A stretch of DNA of 64,000 nucleotides from Solwaraspora sp. WMMD792 (GTDB lineage Bacteria > Actinomycetota > Actinomycetes > Mycobacteriales > Micromonosporaceae), in assembly GCF_029626105.1 (NCBI RefSeq), contig NZ_JARUBH010000009.1, positions 4,712,001-4,776,000 on the forward strand. Reading direction: 5' to 3'. Positions 1 to 8,837 of this stretch are shown here, piece by piece; the first letter of the stretch is position 1; each line of letters starts with the position of its first letter. The notes beneath the pieces were generated by a model. The model was not told the origin of the DNA. It made no database searches and worked only from the letters and a program-made list of their open reading frames with translations. The position numbers and the translations under genes are program-made.

Positions 1-1237
1 TCGATCACGAACCCAGCGGTGACCGGTGCCCCGTCAGGGCTGGTCGTGAGGTTGGTGGCATAGCCTTTCAGCCCGGCCAGGGCGCGGGCCTTCGCCTCCA
101 GGGTCCGGTTGACGGTCCTGGTCTCCCCGGCCAGGTGGATGAACCGGTTGCGTTTCACCGGGGCCTTGCCCGCCACCGCCTTGACGGCCTTCGCGACCTG
201 CTCGTCGATGCCGCGCAGGGTGCGTCGGGCCCGGTCCGCCTTGTACTGGTAGTAGATGACCTGGTCGCGGCGTCGGTCGCCGGGGCCGGCGGGCCACGGC
301 TGGCAGAACACGTGCCCGTCACCGATCTCCTGGCCGGGGTGCTCACGCCGCCACTCGGACACCACGTAGGGAACCTCGGCGATACGGGCGCCGAGGATGA
401 ACGACAACCCGGCGTCCTCGATCGCGCGCTGGTTCGCCGCCGAGATCATCCCCGCGTCGGCCACGACCGTGACATCGGGCAGCCGGTGCGCGTCCATGAA
501 CGACCGGATGGTCGGCACCATCGTCAACGTCTCGGCCTTGTTGCCCTCGAACGCCTCGACCATCAGCGGGAACCCGCCCGCGTCGGTCAGCAGCCCGATC
601 GTGATCTGCGGTTCGAGGCGGCGTTCCTTGGAGAACCCGGACTCGCGGAACCCGTCACCGGTGTCGGTCTCGAAGTACAGGGTCGACACGTCGTACAGCA
701 CCAACGACGCCGGTCCCAGCCGGGCGTGCGCCGCGCACGCCGCCGACAGGCGTTGACGCCAGCCGGCCTTGGCGTACTGCGGCAGGCGGCGGTTCACCGT
801 CGGATACGACACCGCGTCGACGCCGACCTCGTCCAGGACCCGCAGGCTGTCCTGCTTACTGGTCGGCTCGATGATCCGGGCCAGGACCAGCTGCCGGAAC
901 ACCTCGTCACCGCCGGTCGCCTCGGCGAACCCGAGCTGGTCGTAGCCGCGGCACAACGCGTCCCACAGGTGCCCATCCGCGAACTCGTGATCTCCAACGG
1001 ACCGCCCGCGTCCGAACTGTCGTCCAGCCCCAGGTCGAGCTCGCCCTGACCCGCCGCCAACCGCTGCCGCGCGACCGACTTCAACACCGCGAGCTGCGTC
1101 TCGTCGTGCGCCGACCCGATGTGCTCGATATCGCGTGACCCCCGCCGCGAGGAGTGCACGATCTGCACGGCCCTCGCACCCGAAGCCGTCTTCACAGTCC
1201 GGACGTACGGCGACACACCCGACAGCCTAGACGCCAC
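1..1237 (-). pseudogene. IS1634-family transposase, copy 1, frameshifted and truncated at the window edge
   Basis: The N-terminal part reads from a GTG at 1237 (MASRLSGVSPYVRTVKTASG) in one frame, and the catalytic part continues after about 971 in the -1 frame. The C-terminal third lies beyond base 1. The switch is in exactly the same place as in copy 2 (a single base short in ATGGGCACCTG, where a continuous frame would give MGHLWD). Because both copies share it, the change predates the duplication, or the product is made by ribosomal frameshifting. Confidence 0.8.
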
Positions 1238-1320
1238 GGTTTAGTGCACATCCACCACACCAAAACCCCAGGTCAGCGAACTACGGTCCGCCAAAACCCA
1301 GCCCCGTGATAAGAGTCAGG
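1..1320 (-). mobile_element. IS1634-type insertion sequence, copy 1 (cut by window edge)
   Basis: This is the reverse complement of the complete element at 2066-3714; the alignment runs from 1320 (element left end) to base 1 without visible differences, so about 1320 of 1649 bp are inside the window. Its terminal inverted repeat is 1307-1320 (TGATAAGAGTCAGG). The inner end abuts a broken helix-turn-helix regulator gene at 1321. The other end and its target duplication lie outside the window. Near identity of the two copies indicates recent transposition or gene conversion. Confidence 0.9.
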
Positions 1321-1683
1321 TACGACGACGCGCAGCACCACGGAGACACCGCCCACGCACTGTTCGACGTGGCCCTGCACACCAGACTCGTTACGGAGTC
1401 GGCCGACCGGTTCGCCTACTCAGTGGAGCACCATCTTCCGGCGTACCTGCGGTCCAGGGCTATCTCCCGGATCAAGCTCGCGTCCCTCACGATGGTGCAA
1501 GGTGACCCGCTCGAGGCCGTGACGATCGGCAACCTGGCCCTCGACGACGCCGGGCCGGTCCGGTCGCTGCGCGCCGCCGACGACCTGCGGGAGCTGCACC
1601 GGATGGCCGGACCGCACGGCAAGCTCACGGAAGTGCAGGAGCTGCGCGTCCGGATCCGGAAAACGGTCGGAGCCGTCGCATGA
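1321..1683 (+). pseudogene. C-terminal remnant of an actinobacterial helix-turn-helix regulator
   Basis: The frame from 1321 encodes YDDAQHHGDTAHALFDVALH and continues through YLRSRAISRIKLASLTMVQG to a TGA at 1681-1683. This all-alpha segment resembles the C-terminal ligand/TPR-like region of XRE-type regulators common in actinomycetes. The DNA-binding N-terminus is missing because IS copy 1 joins directly at 1320/1321; the apparent start just upstream lies in IS sequence. The stop overlaps the next start (ATGA at 1680-1683), so the two genes were translationally coupled. Family assignment is by recalled similarity. Confidence 0.65.
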
Positions 1684-1863
1684 CGGATCCGCAGGAAGCG
1701 CTGCTGCTCGCCTGCGAGCAGGTCGGGGTCGACGCGGCCGGCGCTGAGCTGATCCGCTCTGCGGAGAACGTCATCTACCGCCTGCCCGGCGGCGTTGTCG
1801 CCCGCGTCAGCCGCGACGGGCAGCTCGCCACCGCCGGCAAGGAAGTCCGGGTGTCCCGCTGGC

Positions 1864-2065
1864 TCAACGAATCCGGGATACCGGCTGTCCGCGCGATCGA
1901 GGAGCTGCCCCAACCAGTCGCGGTCGACGGGCGAGCGGTCACCTTCTGGCACGAGCTGCCACCGCACCGGGAAGGCAGCATCGGCCAGCTGGCCCAGGTG
2001 CTGCACCAGCTGCACCGCCTGCGGCCCCCGGCGAGTCTCGACCTGCCACCGCTGGCACCGTTCGT
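1864..2065. repeat. 202-bp target site duplication, left copy
   Basis: This segment is repeated without visible difference at 3715-3916 (constant offset 1851), directly flanking the IS at 2066-3714. It is coding sequence of the phosphotransferase gene. The outer bases differ (C1863 versus G3714, C2066 versus A3917), so the limits are exact. Target duplications of tens to hundreds of bp are a known peculiarity of IS1634 and IS1549 relatives, whereas most IS make 2-14 bp. Confidence 0.93.
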
Positions 2066-2079
2066 CCTGACTCTTATCA
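2066..2079. repeat. IS left terminal inverted repeat
   Basis: CCTGACTCTTATCA; pairs with 3701-3714 (12 of 14 identical after reverse complement) and is identical to the end of copy 1 at 1307-1320. Confidence 0.85.
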
Positions 2080-2148
2080 CGGGGCTGGGTTTTGGCGGAC
2101 CGTAGTTCGCTGACCTGGGGTTTTGGTGTGGTGGATGTGCACTAAACC

Positions 2149-3698
2149 GTGGCGTCTAGGCTGTCGGGTGTGTCGCCGTACGTCCGGACTGTGAAGACGG
2201 CTTCGGGTGCGAGGGCCGTGCAGATCGTGCACTCCTCGCGGCGGGGGTCACGCGATATCGAGCACATCGGGTCGGCGCACGACGAGACGCAGCTCGCGGT
2301 GTTGAAGTCGGTCGCGCGGCAGCGGTTGGCGGCGGGTCAGGGCGAGCTCGACCTGGGGCTGGACGACAGTTCGGACGCGGGCGGTCCGTTGGAGATCACG
2401 AGTTCGCGGATGGGCACCTGTGGGACGCGTTGTGCCGCGGCTACGACCAGCTCGGGTTCGCCGAGGCGACCGGCGGTGACGAGGTGTTCCGGCAGCTGGT
2501 CCTGGCCCGGATCATCGAGCCGACCAGTAAGCAGGACAGCCTGCGGGTCCTGGACGAGGTCGGCGTCGACGCGGTGTCGTATCCGACGGTGAACCGCCGC
2601 CTGCCGCAGTACGCCAAGGCCGGCTGGCGTCAACGCCTGTCGGCGGCGTGCGCGGCGCACGCCCGGCTGGGACCGGCGTCGTTGGTGCTGTACGACGTGT
2701 CGACCCTGTACTTCGAGACCGACACCGGTGACGGGTTCCGCGAGTCCGGGTTCTCCAAGGAACGCCGCCTCGAACCGCAGATCACGATCGGGCTGCTGAC
2801 CGACGCGGGCGGGTTCCCGCTGATGGTCGAGGCGTTCGAGGGCAACAAGGCCGAGACGTTGACGATGGTGCCGACCATCCGGTCGTTCATGGACGCGCAC
2901 CGGCTGCCCGATGTCACGGTCGTGGCCGACGCGGGGATGATCTCGGCGGCGAACCAGCGCGCGATCGAGGACGCCGGGTTGTCGTTCATCCTCGGCGCCC
3001 GTATCGCCGAGGTTCCCTACGTGGTGTCCGAGTGGCGGCGTGAGCACCCCGGCCAGGAGATCGGTGACGGGCACGTGTTCTGCCAGCCGTGGCCCGCCGG
3101 CCCCGGCGACCGACGCCGCGACCAGGTCATCTACTACCAGTACAAGGCGGACCGGGCCCGACGCACCCTGCGCGGCATCGACGAGCAGGTCGCGAAGGCC
3201 GTCAAGGCGGTGGCGGGCAAGGCCCCGGTGAAACGCAACCGGTTCATCCACCTGGCCGGGGAGACCAGGACCGTCAACCGGACCCTGGAGGCGAAGGCCC
3301 GCGCCCTGGCCGGGCTGAAAGGCTATGCCACCAACCTCACGACCAGCCCTGACGGGGCACCGGTCACCGCTGGGTTCGTGATCGACGCCTACCACCGGCT
3401 GTTCCAGATCGAGAAGTCGTTCCGGATGTCCAAGCACGACCTCGCTGCCCGGCCGATCTACCACCACAAACGCGAGTCCATCGAGGCGCACCTGACGATC
3501 GTGTTCGCCGCCCTGGCCGTCGCCAGATGGATCGAGGACCGCACCGGCTGGTCGATCAGGAAGTTCGTCCGGACCGCCCGCCGCTACCGCACCATCCGCA
3601 TCCAGGCCGGCGACCACACCCTCACCGCAGCCGACCCCCTACCCGACGACCTCCGCCACGCCCTCAAGACCATCCACGCCCACCCAGGTGCGCACTAA
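2149..3698 (+). CDS. IS1634-family transposase, read in two frames
   Basis: DDE transposase of the IS4-like superfamily. Frame A starts at GTG 2149 and carries the N-terminal region; it would stop at 2592. The catalytic part is in the -1 frame up to the TAA at 3696-3698. A single switch between GGC (2413-2415) and CAC (2415-2417) gives a continuous protein of about 516 residues. Visible catalytic elements are VLYDVSTLYFET (first Asp), VVADAGMIS (second Asp) and YHRLFQIEKSFRMSKHDL (Glu region, Y-R-E-K-like). No canonical X-XXY-YYZ slippery heptamer is present at the switch, so this may be an ancestral one-base deletion rather than programmed frameshifting. A shorter product from about 2430 alone would lack the N-terminus. 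Confidence 0.85.
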
Positions 3699-3700
3699 TT

Positions 3701-3714
3701 TGATAAGACTCGGG
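3701..3714. repeat. IS right terminal inverted repeat
   Basis: TGATAAGACTCGGG; reverse complement CCCGAGTCTTATCA matches the left end at 12 of 14 positions. Confidence 0.85.
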
Positions 3715-3916
3715 TCAACGAATCCGGGATACCGGCTGTCCGCGCGATCGAGGAGCTGCCCCAACCAGTCGCGGTCGACGGGCGAGCGGTCACCTTCTGG
3801 CACGAGCTGCCACCGCACCGGGAAGGCAGCATCGGCCAGCTGGCCCAGGTGCTGCACCAGCTGCACCGCCTGCGGCCCCCGGCGAGTCTCGACCTGCCAC
3901 CGCTGGCACCGTTCGT
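3715..3916. repeat. 202-bp target site duplication, right copy
   Basis: Duplicate of 1864-2065. It keeps the phosphotransferase reading frame and connects to the 3' part of that gene at 3917. Confidence 0.93.
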
Positions 3917-4406
3917 ACGCCTGGAGCAGCGCATCGCCGAGGCGACCGTGTTCTCGGCCGACGACCGCGCCTGGCTGCTCGATCACCTGCACGGCTTGCA
4001 GGAGCGGTACCGCGAGCTTCCCTCCGGTCTCCCCCACGGTGCCGTGCACGGCGACGCCTGGGCCGGCAACATCGTCGACACCGACGCCGGACCAGTCGTG
4101 CTCGACCTCGAACGATTCGCCTTCGGCCCGCCCGAGTGGGACCTGGTCTCCGTCGCCGTCGACCACCTGACCTTCAGCGCCGAGTACGCACCCGGCTGGA
4201 CCGAGTTCTGCCGGCACTACGGCTACGACGTCACCGACTGGCCGGGACTCTCGGTCCTCCGCGACGCCCGAGAGCTACGCAAGGTCACCTTCGCCGCCCA
4301 ACTCGCGCAAGACAACCCAGCCCTACGCGACCAAGCCCACTACCGCCTCGCCTGCATCCGCAGCGAGCACGGCAACCGCCCCTGGGGCTGGAAACCGATG
4401 CCGTGA
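3715..4406 (+). pseudogene. Aminoglycoside phosphotransferase-like gene, 3' part
   Basis: The frame continues the interrupted gene through the duplicated segment and on to the TGA at 4404-4406. It contains the kinase catalytic loop HGDAWAGNI (Asp and Asn of the H-x-D-x4-N motif) and the metal-binding LDLERFAFGPPEWDL, so the catalytic C-lobe is preserved. An internal ATG at 3849 could start a 185-residue fragment lacking the nucleotide-binding N-lobe, which should be inactive. The downstream neighbour is on the other strand. Confidence 0.85.
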
Positions 4407-4439
4407 CTATTCGTCATCGGACTGCCCAGCGCAGTAAGC

Positions 4440-6257
4440 CTACCGACCTTCCCCTACGATTTTTCCAGCCGTCGTAGCCGCCTGATCTTGGTGCTGCCAG
4501 ATGAAATTTGCAACAGCCGTAACATAATTGGTTGCCTTCTCGGAGTCCGCATAACATCGAGTTTCCAACACTTCCCTTAGCCACGAAGCTTTGTTCTCAC
4601 ACGGAACATCCCTATGAAAGCTCTCCAACTCGCCAACAGGGACCAAAAAGATCCCCAACCCCCTAAGGCTTTGATCGAGGACATCGAACGCCGATATCGC
4701 CCCACCCGAAAGAAAATCCCTGCCAAGTCTCTTGAATCGCCTCCAACCACTTTCCGGTGAGACCAACTGCCGAATCTTCTGACAGTCACCAGAAGTCAGT
4801 AGGTCACCCCTCCGTAGTTCCAGAATTTTATTAATCTTCAGACGAAAGACATCTTTTTCCACTTTCTCAGAATCATTTCCAATTGCATTCAATATTACGT
4901 TTCGAGCACCCCTCAAACTCTCAGGATCGCCGCCACATGCTTTGATCAGCTCAACAAAATCACGTTCACCCTGCAGGAAGTCAACATCTACAACACAAGC
5001 AACAGGAACACGAGCGGCCCTAAGCGCACGTACGGCATGCACAATCCGAGACTTCCCGCCGCAGTGCATGAAATGAAGGTTCAATGCCGTCGTTGGATGA
5101 CCATCAGCCAAGGTTTCGACGGTTGATTCAAGCACCGCACGATAGTAGGTGCAATCCGAGTCTCCCTCGCAAATCACGGAGCCGTGGAAAAACAACCCAT
5201 CAAGTACACCGTAGTACTTGATCAGCGGATCCCGGTAAAGCCTCCGAACGTCCTCTACAGAGACCTGCGCCACATGATTTCCCGCAGATGATCGAGTCAG
5301 TCGAACGACCGTCACACCCTGGTCAGGCGCAGCAGCTGAGGCTATCCCGCGCAGCATATCGTCACTATGCGTAGCAAGAAGAACTTGCATCCCATTTTCG
5401 CACTGGCGTGCCAGGAAATTTCCAAGCATATACGCCTGCGGCGGATGCAGAAACGTCTCAGGTTCGTCGAGAATCAGGACTGGGTAGCTGGCAGCTAAGA
5501 CCGTAAGCACCATCCCCATATATGATCTAACGCCATCCCCTTGCTCCTGAAGAAGGGGTAGCTTTTCGATCTCATCCAGGTAGTCGGCGGACGCGGGCGT
5601 CACCGTCTCCTCCGCTATCACCGATCCGACGTGCAGCGAAATCATGCTCCCTGCATATCGATGCAGTGTCAGAGATTCACCAAAAGCGTTGCGCATTTCA
5701 TCGCTTGCAATTCGCTCAAACTCCCTACTTGTATACATCAATTGAAGTGGACCCGCAGGTGCCTCTCGGCCAACATGAAATGCCTGGACGTTTCCAATAG
5801 AGCCGGCCGCCTGCCCTGGGGGAAGGTAATTAAAAAGCCAACCTCCTATCTGCGGATAATGCAGCGCGCGATTAGTCCATATTGTTTTCAATTCCGAGGA
5901 AGTCACAAATCGATTTGGACTATCCGGAAGGCTGAAATGCTCTTCGTTAGATGCACCATGACCGTATTCGCCCGGCTTGAATCCCTTGCGTTTCGCGCGC
6001 ACCCACTCCAGAAAATCCTCTGCATTGCAATTTTGTTCAGACTCTACGAGAGCTACTACTTTGGGCATATAATGCACTCTCACTGCCCCGCCAGTTAACC
6101 TCTCATGAATCTCACGAAGCAGCTGACTCTTGCCCGAGTTATTTGGCCCAACCACCACGGTCAGACCATCAGCGACAGAAAAACTCTCACCACTATTCAA
6201 CGATACTCGGGTAAGATTCAGAACTCCGCGCACTCCACGCGGCTCCGCATTAACCAT
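4440..6257 (-). CDS. OLD-family-like ATP-dependent nuclease (ABC-type ATPase plus TOPRIM)
   Basis: Predicted cytoplasmic protein of 605 residues with an SMC/ABC-type ATPase: P-loop VVGPNNSGKS (about 37-44), signature-like QEQGDGVRSYMG, Walker B LILDEPETFLHPPQA (about 260) and switch LLATHSDDML. A C-terminal TOPRIM-like domain follows, with VICEGDSDC (about 361) and VVDVDFL (about 422) as acidic metal-binding motifs. This is the architecture of OLD nucleases, many of which act in phage defence (GajA of Gabija belongs here). No UvrD-like helicase is adjacent, so a class 1 single-gene OLD or a fused AriA-AriB-like protein is more likely. The ATG at 6257 is preferred over TTG 6275 because GAGGTGGGAC lies just upstream. 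Lower GC and A/T-ending codons suggest acquisition by transfer. Confidence 0.75.
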   Translation of the reverse strand: MVNAEPRGVRGVLNLTRVSLNSGESFSVADGLTVVVGPNNSGKSQLLREIHERLTGGAVRVHYMPKVVALVESEQNCNAEDFLEWVRAKRKGFKPGEYGHGASNEEHFSLPDSPNRFVTSSELKTIWTNRALHYPQIGGWLFNYLPPGQAAGSIGNVQAFHVGREAPAGPLQLMYTSREFERIASDEMRNAFGESLTLHRYAGSMISLHVGSVIAEETVTPASADYLDEIEKLPLLQEQGDGVRSYMGMVLTVLAASYPVLILDEPETFLHPPQAYMLGNFLARQCENGMQVLLATHSDDMLRGIASAAAPDQGVTVVRLTRSSAGNHVAQVSVEDVRRLYRDPLIKYYGVLDGLFFHGSVICEGDSDCTYYRAVLESTVETLADGHPTTALNLHFMHCGGKSRIVHAVRALRAARVPVACVVDVDFLQGERDFVELIKACGGDPESLRGARNVILNAIGNDSEKVEKDVFRLKINKILELRRGDLLTSGDCQKIRQLVSPESGWRRFKRLGRDFLSGGAISAFDVLDQSLRGLGIFLVPVGELESFHRDVPCENKASWLREVLETRCYADSEKATNYVTAVANFIWQHQDQAATTAGKIVGEGR

Positions 6258-6782
6258 ATCTTTGTCCCACCTCAATTATTGATCGCTAGGTCGGACATCC
6301 TACCGCCGCCCAGGCTTGCAGGCGAGGCAGACCTTCTTCTAACCCCTGCCCAATGACCATCAACTCAGGAGATAACTGACCACTTGGACCATTTCAACTG
6401 AACGCTTGAAACTCGACATATCAATTACGCGAGGGTGACGATTCGCAGATGCGTACGGTCAATACTCTGCCGGCTTCCGTTGTCAGCGGATTGAGTCCTC
6501 TCGACGACCTGTTTGATCGGTGAGTGAACCTCGGCGAGCAAGCCTTCCGGGTAGGAGCGCCGACGTGGCACGCACTCCGGTGCGGCGAAGACTGTGGGCG
6601 GCAGCCGAGGCGATCGACTGTAGGTAGCCGGTCGAAAGCAGCTCGCTGCTGCTTCCATGGCACTCGCTTCGTTGTTGTAGGCCGCGAGTGGTCCCAAAAG
6701 CCTACCGCCTCTTGCTCCTACCCCCTAGACGCGGACCGAGCCTCAGCCCTAGAGTCGAAGGATGCAGTTGGAAGCAGTGCTG
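6258..6782. other. Intergenic region between the OLD-like gene and the coiled-coil membrane protein gene
   Basis: This 525-bp gap separates two divergent genes and must hold both promoters. An open frame on the minus strand (6425-6697) and one on the plus strand (6524-6799) show no recognisable family, no good ribosome site and Arg/Ser/Pro-rich compositions typical of chance frames. No tRNA, att-like repeat or integrase remnant was found. Confidence 0.5.
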
Positions 6783-7871
6783 ATGTTTGCCCTTCCTGAC
6801 GAAATAGAAGATATATTGCAAGCGATTCGGCGCCTCGGTGATAGAGAATCGGTTCCAATCGCCCTTGCCGGCCTTGCGGTTATTATATCTGCATGGGCGG
6901 CCCTGATTTCCCGCCGAAGCATGAAGGCTAGCGAGAGGGGTGCTATCGCCGCCGAAATCCAAGCGCGTCATGCGACCGTCCAGGCGGACGCCGCAGAACG
7001 CCAAGCCGTGGCAGCCTCCGAGCAGGCATACTTGGCCAGTTCAGAGGTCCATACAGCTATTCAGTCTTCGCAAATCTCAGCGCTGGAGGGCGCAAAAGCG
7101 CGCATAGACGCCTCGCTACCCCGAGTCTCAGTGATAATTTTCAAGAAGAACGATCATGCCGGGTTGTCAGAGAATAGCTATGCATTAGCCGCGCCTTTGC
7201 ATGTTATGGCGGACACTGTACCAGTGCAGCTAGATCACTGGTCCACTGAAGGTTCAGAGAGCTCCACCCCGCACTGGGCTTGGGATGCGTTCTTCGTTTC
7301 ACATGGCCTACTGCTGAATTTTGGCAATGAGCCGGCTCGGGTAATTCCGAATGGAGTTCAGTTCTATGCGGCCACGCACCCCTTCACCGGAGAAAAACTT
7401 GAAGAACCCCCTACAACCATCCACGGTGAAAGAATCCTCTACCCTGGACAATCTGCACTCTTTCAGGTCATTGCAAGAAAGCAGGTAGACGACTGGGTTC
7501 GCATAATCAGAAAAAACGAAACAGGGAAAGAATATTGCGAGGCTTACATTTCGTTCTTCCCGGCGGATTTCGATGAACCCGAGTGTGCGGTGAGAATTCG
7601 TACGACAGGAAATCCGCTAAGAAGACCCATACCGAAGAACACCTATGCAATCTTTGTACCAAACAGCTATTTTGATGTACGGCTGGAATTTTTGCGGAAT
7701 TATCCGGATTCTCCGGAAGAGATTGCGGCTAGACTTAAGGGCGACAAGGAGGAACTGCTTGCGCTCCAGCTACAAAAAGATCGAACAAGAATGCTTCACG
7801 AAGAACTAGCTGCACGCAAGTCAGACGCTAAGGGCAAGAACACTAACGCGGGCAATACGTCGGCCGACTGA
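6783..7871 (+). CDS. Uncharacterised membrane-anchored coiled-coil protein
   Basis: This 362-residue protein has one predicted membrane helix near the N-terminus (VPIALAGLAVIISAWAALI), a charged Ala/Glu/Gln-rich stretch likely to be coiled coil (EIQARHATVQADAAERQAVA), and then about 200 residues of mixed beta-rich sequence. The C-terminal tail is Lys/Asp-rich. The ATG at 6783 (MFALPDEIED) is preferred because GGAAG lies eight bases upstream; an in-frame ATG at 6762 would add seven residues. I do not recognise the soluble domain. It sits in the low-GC island, divergent from the OLD-like nuclease; a linked role is only an inference. Confidence 0.6.
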   Translation: MFALPDEIEDILQAIRRLGDRESVPIALAGLAVIISAWAALISRRSMKASERGAIAAEIQARHATVQADAAERQAVAASEQAYLASSEVHTAIQSSQISALEGAKARIDASLPRVSVIIFKKNDHAGLSENSYALAAPLHVMADTVPVQLDHWSTEGSESSTPHWAWDAFFVSHGLLLNFGNEPARVIPNGVQFYAATHPFTGEKLEEPPTTIHGERILYPGQSALFQVIARKQVDDWVRIIRKNETGKEYCEAYISFFPADFDEPECAVRIRTTGNPLRRPIPKNTYAIFVPNSYFDVRLEFLRNYPDSPEEIAARLKGDKEELLALQLQKDRTRMLHEELAARKSDAKGKNTNAGNTSAD

Positions 7872-7954
7872 CGCCAGTCACGCACAACTTCTCACCCATC
7901 GGGTAGCCAACCTTCGACACCTGTGCCCAGTTGCGGCAATCGCCAAGTCCGTTC

Positions 7955-7988
7955 ACTTGGTCGAACTACCTTGGGTGGTCGACCAAGT
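7955..7988. terminator. Inverted repeat between convergent genes, possible terminator
   Basis: ACTTGGTCGA (7955-7964) and TCGACCAAGT (7979-7988) form a perfect 10-bp stem with a 14-nt loop, which can itself pair further (ACTACC/GGTGGT). It lies between the stop at 7871 and the convergent stop at 8088. There is no clear T-tract. Confidence 0.45.
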
Positions 7989-8087
7989 ACGTCGCATCAA
8001 AGCACGTCGGGAGTTGATCAGCTCATGATCGAATCGACTGGACGGTATACGGAGCGGAAATGGCATACTGCCCACATTAGCCGTAAA

Positions 8088-8837
8088 CTACGGCGTGGAT
8101 GCAAGACGGTGGAGGTCTAGCCAGTAGGTGTCCCGAAGCCGGCGAAAGTCGAAATCGGCATCTCTAGCCTGCGGAATCCGTCTAACTGTCAACAGTCCAT
8201 AACTCTGCAGTTCCTTTTTTGCCCTGGTCCAGGTGTCGTCGGAGAAGCCATAGCGCGTACGCTGCGCACCCGTCAGCCAGGGAGGATCGTCAGGCGTCCT
8301 GCCTCCTTGCATCTCAAGCAATACCAACAGCACCGCGACGGCTGCACCTGATAGCGATAGAATCCAGCCCTGCGTCCAAAAGTCGAGGGGCAAGTTGATA
8401 TACCGTCCGTTGCTCCTCCACCCATACCTCCGGCCGTCACCAGAAGGGTTGAGTAGCGTGATGTCCGGCGGGAGGCCCGGTTGCCTATCCAGCTTGAGTA
8501 GTTTAGCGGAATGAAGCCAGCCGAGCGCATCACTAATACGGCGTGCACCGTTTACATCTGGGTCGGATAAGTCGAGTAGTCGAGCCCACCCACGGGCAGG
8601 CTTCGAATTGATGTCGTTGTCGCCCGCCACTGCGAGAAGCGTCAGTGAAAGATAGAGCTTCAGCCGAACTTCCCCCCCGCGACCGCCACGCATCATACGT
8701 GCAAGTGGCGGATTGCCTTCAGCGTCGTCGCGGACGAAGTCCGGCGGGATCTGCACGCCAGTCTTCCTCCTCGACTTCTCAACCAGGCGCTGCAATCGAG
8801 CCAGTGTGTCCAAGCTGGGCACGGAGACAGGATTCAA
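8088..8837 (-). CDS. Uncharacterised actinobacterial protein, probable winged-helix fold
   Basis: 249-residue soluble protein starting at TTG 8837, with GAAGG ten bases upstream. The order of segments (LKLYLSLTLLAVAG, GARRISDALGWLHSAKLLKL, YINLPLDFWTQGWILSLSG, FSDDTWTRAKKELQSYGLL) suggests two winged-helix-like modules, as in plasmid or ICE replication-initiation and helix-turn-helix proteins. Similar unnamed proteins are, from memory, scattered in actinomycete accessory regions. No catalytic motif is visible. It may be left over from an integrated element, but no integrase or excisionase lies beside it. Confidence 0.55.
   Translation of the reverse strand: MNPVSVPSLDTLARLQRLVEKSRRKTGVQIPPDFVRDDAEGNPPLARMMRGGRGGEVRLKLYLSLTLLAVAGDNDINSKPARGWARLLDLSDPDVNGARRISDALGWLHSAKLLKLDRQPGLPPDITLLNPSGDGRRYGWRSNGRYINLPLDFWTQGWILSLSGAAVAVLLVLLEMQGGRTPDDPPWLTGAQRTRYGFSDDTWTRAKKELQSYGLLTVRRIPQARDADFDFRRLRDTYWLDLHRLASTP

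Larger units (their letters stand above)
1680..2105 (+). pseudogene. Aminoglycoside phosphotransferase-like gene, 5' part, interrupted by IS
   Basis: The start is the ATG at 1680, overlapping the upstream stop (ATGA). Residues 1-128 read as the N-lobe of an APH/choline-kinase fold protein, including GVVARVSRDG and VTFWHELPPH. At 2066 the frame enters the insertion sequence and stops at 2103-2105 after 13 foreign codons. Removing the IS plus one copy of the 202-bp repeat (1851 bp, divisible by 3) joins 2065 to 3917 in frame and restores a 291-residue protein. The natural substrate cannot be told from the sequence. Confidence 0.85.
2066..3714 (+). mobile_element. IS1634-type insertion sequence, copy 2, complete (1649 bp)
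   Basis: The ends are the imperfect inverted repeats CCTGACTCTTATCA (2066-2079) and TGATAAGACTCGGG (3701-3714), matching at 12 of 14 positions. The element is flanked by a 202-bp direct repeat and contains one transposase region. It lies inside the phosphotransferase gene, in the same orientation as that gene. Size, transposase type and long target duplication all match the IS1634 group of the IS4-like superfamily. Confidence 0.92.

Noticed and set aside
2410-2420. Canonical -1 ribosomal slippery site in the IS transposase
   Set aside because: The junction sequence does not fit X-XXY-YYZ; frameshifting is left open but not asserted.
6425-6697. Small minus-strand gene upstream of the OLD-like nuclease
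   Set aside because: Ser/Arg/Pro-rich translation, no recognised family and no good ribosome site; likely chance.
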